Part shown: one piece after another, positions 26,117-27,368 of the stretch
Layout: every line of letters begins with the position of its first letter
Numbering within the stretch: position 1 is the stretch's first letter
NCBI GenBank assembly: GCA_016710985.1
Contig: JADJTX010000043.1
Coordinates: 1-27,368 of the forward strand
Direction: 5' to 3'
Origin: Ignavibacteria bacterium
GTDB lineage: Bacteria; Bacteroidota; Ignavibacteria; Tepidaquicellales; Tepidaquicellaceae
DNA: 27,368 bases
Position numbers and translations under genes: made by a program
The notes under the pieces: model-generated
What the model was told of the DNA's origin: nothing
What the model saw: the letters and a program-made list of their open reading frames with translations, nothing else
Databases searched by the model: none

Positions 26117-27368
26117 TTGGAAAACTTGATTGCCAGAGTAATCGAAAAATTATTTATCATTTACTTCACAAGTTATTTCCTTATAGATTTCCTGCTGTTT
26201 CTGGTATTTCTTTTCTCATTCAATTCTGTTAAAAAAAAGTATGAAACTGAAGATGAAACAAGCAGTTATTACACTAAGGCTTCAATCATCGTCCCTGCAT
26301 ATAATGAAGAAGTATCCATAGTCCAGTGTATAAATATGCTCAGTAAACTGGATTATCCGGATTTTGAAATAATAATTGTTAATGACGGCTCTAAAGATAA
26401 TACAGTACAAACTCTTCTCAATTCATTCAATTTTAAAGTATCGGATTCCGGTTACAAGAATATAATAAGTACAGCAGAAGTCAAGTCTGTATATAATTTG
26501 AATAACGGAAAAGTAATTTTAATAGATAAATCAAACGGCGGGAAGGCAGATGCAATAAATGCGGGGATTAATATTTCCAAAGGCGATTTTGTATGTACAA
26601 TTGATGCTGACTGATTATTGGATGAAAGTTCTCTTAAAAAAGTAATTCTTCCTATGCTTATAGATAAGAGAGTTTTCGTAACAGGAGGACAGATAGCAAT
26701 ATCAAATGATACAGTCATTGAGAATGACAAAATCATCAACTTCAGAATGCCGGGAAATATTTGGGTCCTCTGGCAAATTACCGAATATATAAAGTCTTTT
26801 TTAATATCAAGAATGGGGTTGAGTAAAATAAATTCCCTTCTGATTATGTCTGCGCTTTCTCTGTTTTCAGAAGAACGGATCTGCTTAATATCGGCGGGTT
26901 TTTAAATTTAAAGAATGATCATAAGTATATCAGGAAGATGTTTGGAACTGAAAAGAGTACAGTATGTGAAGACATGGAAATAGTTGTAAGACTGTGGAGA
27001 TATTATTACGAAAATAAACTGCACGGCAGGATTGTTTATCTTGCAAAACCGCTTTGCTGGACGGAAGTACCGGATAATTCGAAAAATATTTTTAAGCAGA
27101 GATCACGTTGGCATCAGGGTCTGGCGGAGTGCTTATTTTTGCATTCGAAAATGCTGTTCGATCCGAAATATTTAACTATCGGCTTGCTGGCATTTCCATA
27201 TTATTTTTTCTTTGAATTAATTTCTCCACTGGTGAAAGCAGCTTCAATTATTTTTCTGATTTATGCTTCCGTTATGGGATTAATAAATATTAATTGGATA
27301 TTAATGATGCTTATATTAATTACTTTAACCACAGGTTTAATAACAAGTGTTACAACCGTAATAGTAGA
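26117..27368 (+). pseudogene. Processive family-2 glycosyltransferase (PgaC/IcaA-like), partial, with a TGA and a frameshift
   Basis: Membrane polymer synthase like poly-GlcNAc synthases. Start TTG 26117 has no SD (a stop at 26099 precludes an upstream ATG). One N-terminal membrane helix (about 12-38) precedes the GT2 domain: SIIVPAYNEE, IVNDGSKDNT, GGKADAINAG, CTIDAD. An in-frame TGA at 26612-26614 follows DAD where Ser is normal. The frame continues LLDESSLKKV to about 26870, where a one-base shift moves to DLLNIGGFLNLKN. This frame stays open to the window end through CEDME (catalytic acid), QRSRWHQG (QxxRW-type motif) and two further membrane helices. The 3' end is outside the window. Both faults follow the pattern of the neighbouring genes. 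Confidence 0.83.

Noticed and set aside
16543..27368. Programmed ribosomal frameshifting in the broken genes
   Set aside because: The shifts occur in both directions, at different sequences, several per gene, and without a common slippery site plus structure.
1..27368. tRNA, rRNA or insertion sequence
   Set aside because: I found no cloverleaf-like segment with a TTC-arm, no rRNA-like stretch and no transposase reading frame.

Overview
The window reads as a 27.4-kb piece of an AT-rich chromosome from the Bacteroidota/Chlorobiota/Ignavibacteriota assemblage, most likely Ignavibacteria-like. The main evidence is type IX secretion (T9SS): a secreted metalloprotease ends in a T9SS sorting domain with the NYPNPFNP signature, and a PorZ-like propeller protein also carries a T9SS-type C-terminus. 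Shine-Dalgarno sites are sparse, and gene content is mostly housekeeping. I see no tRNA, rRNA, transposase, phage gene or CRISPR array.

Layout. 1-485: a 25-bp tandem repeat at the very edge, then a long imperfect palindrome. 486-4072 (+): an OppD/DppD-type ABC ATPase, a terminator, imidazolonepropionase (HutI) and a PQQ-type sugar dehydrogenase lipoprotein. 4076-14288 (-): a GT-C-like membrane protein, HisA, the PorZ-like protein, a reprolysin-like T9SS-exported metalloprotease, a three-gene envelope redox-type operon (rhodanese, MauE/DoxX, DUF1573), a RelE/ParE toxin-antitoxin pair and RuvB. 14657-16468: a small 4-TM protein (+), a Nudix hydrolase (-) and a DUF4920 lipoprotein-like/exported protein (-). 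16543-21942 (-): mfd, ptsH (HPr), a small membrane protein and a trans-polyprenyl diphosphate synthase. 22173-27368: a subtilisin-like protease (+), a YtcJ-type amidohydrolase (-) and the start of a processive family-2 glycosyltransferase (+), cut by the window end.

Two things stand out. First, the intergenic spaces from 14.3 kb rightwards are filled by short-unit repeats arranged as inverted pairs. One type uses a heptamer, consensus AATACYC (14.3-14.66 kb and 23.84-24.05 kb). The other uses three 8-9-bp units, consensus CACNAAKK, per arm (15.12-15.24, 15.82-15.89 and 25.72-25.80 kb). At the first heptamer locus 25 units run in perfect 7-bp register into a start codon; at the second the array abuts one stop codon and encodes the last residues and stop of the opposing gene. 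Second, genes from about 19 kb to the right end are repeatedly broken: at least 14 small indels or in-frame stops hit six consecutive genes, whereas most genes in the left half are intact. Each broken gene returns to one full-length protein once the indels are removed. This is either a low-accuracy contig end or very recent gene decay; the sequence alone cannot fully separate these.

Functionally the window is a mix of envelope/secretion genes (T9SS cargo, PorZ-like, DUF1573 operon, DUF4920, subtilase, glycosyltransferases), DNA maintenance genes (ruvB, mfd) and scattered metabolism (hutI, hisA, sugar dehydrogenase, Nudix, prenyl synthase). No single pathway unites it.
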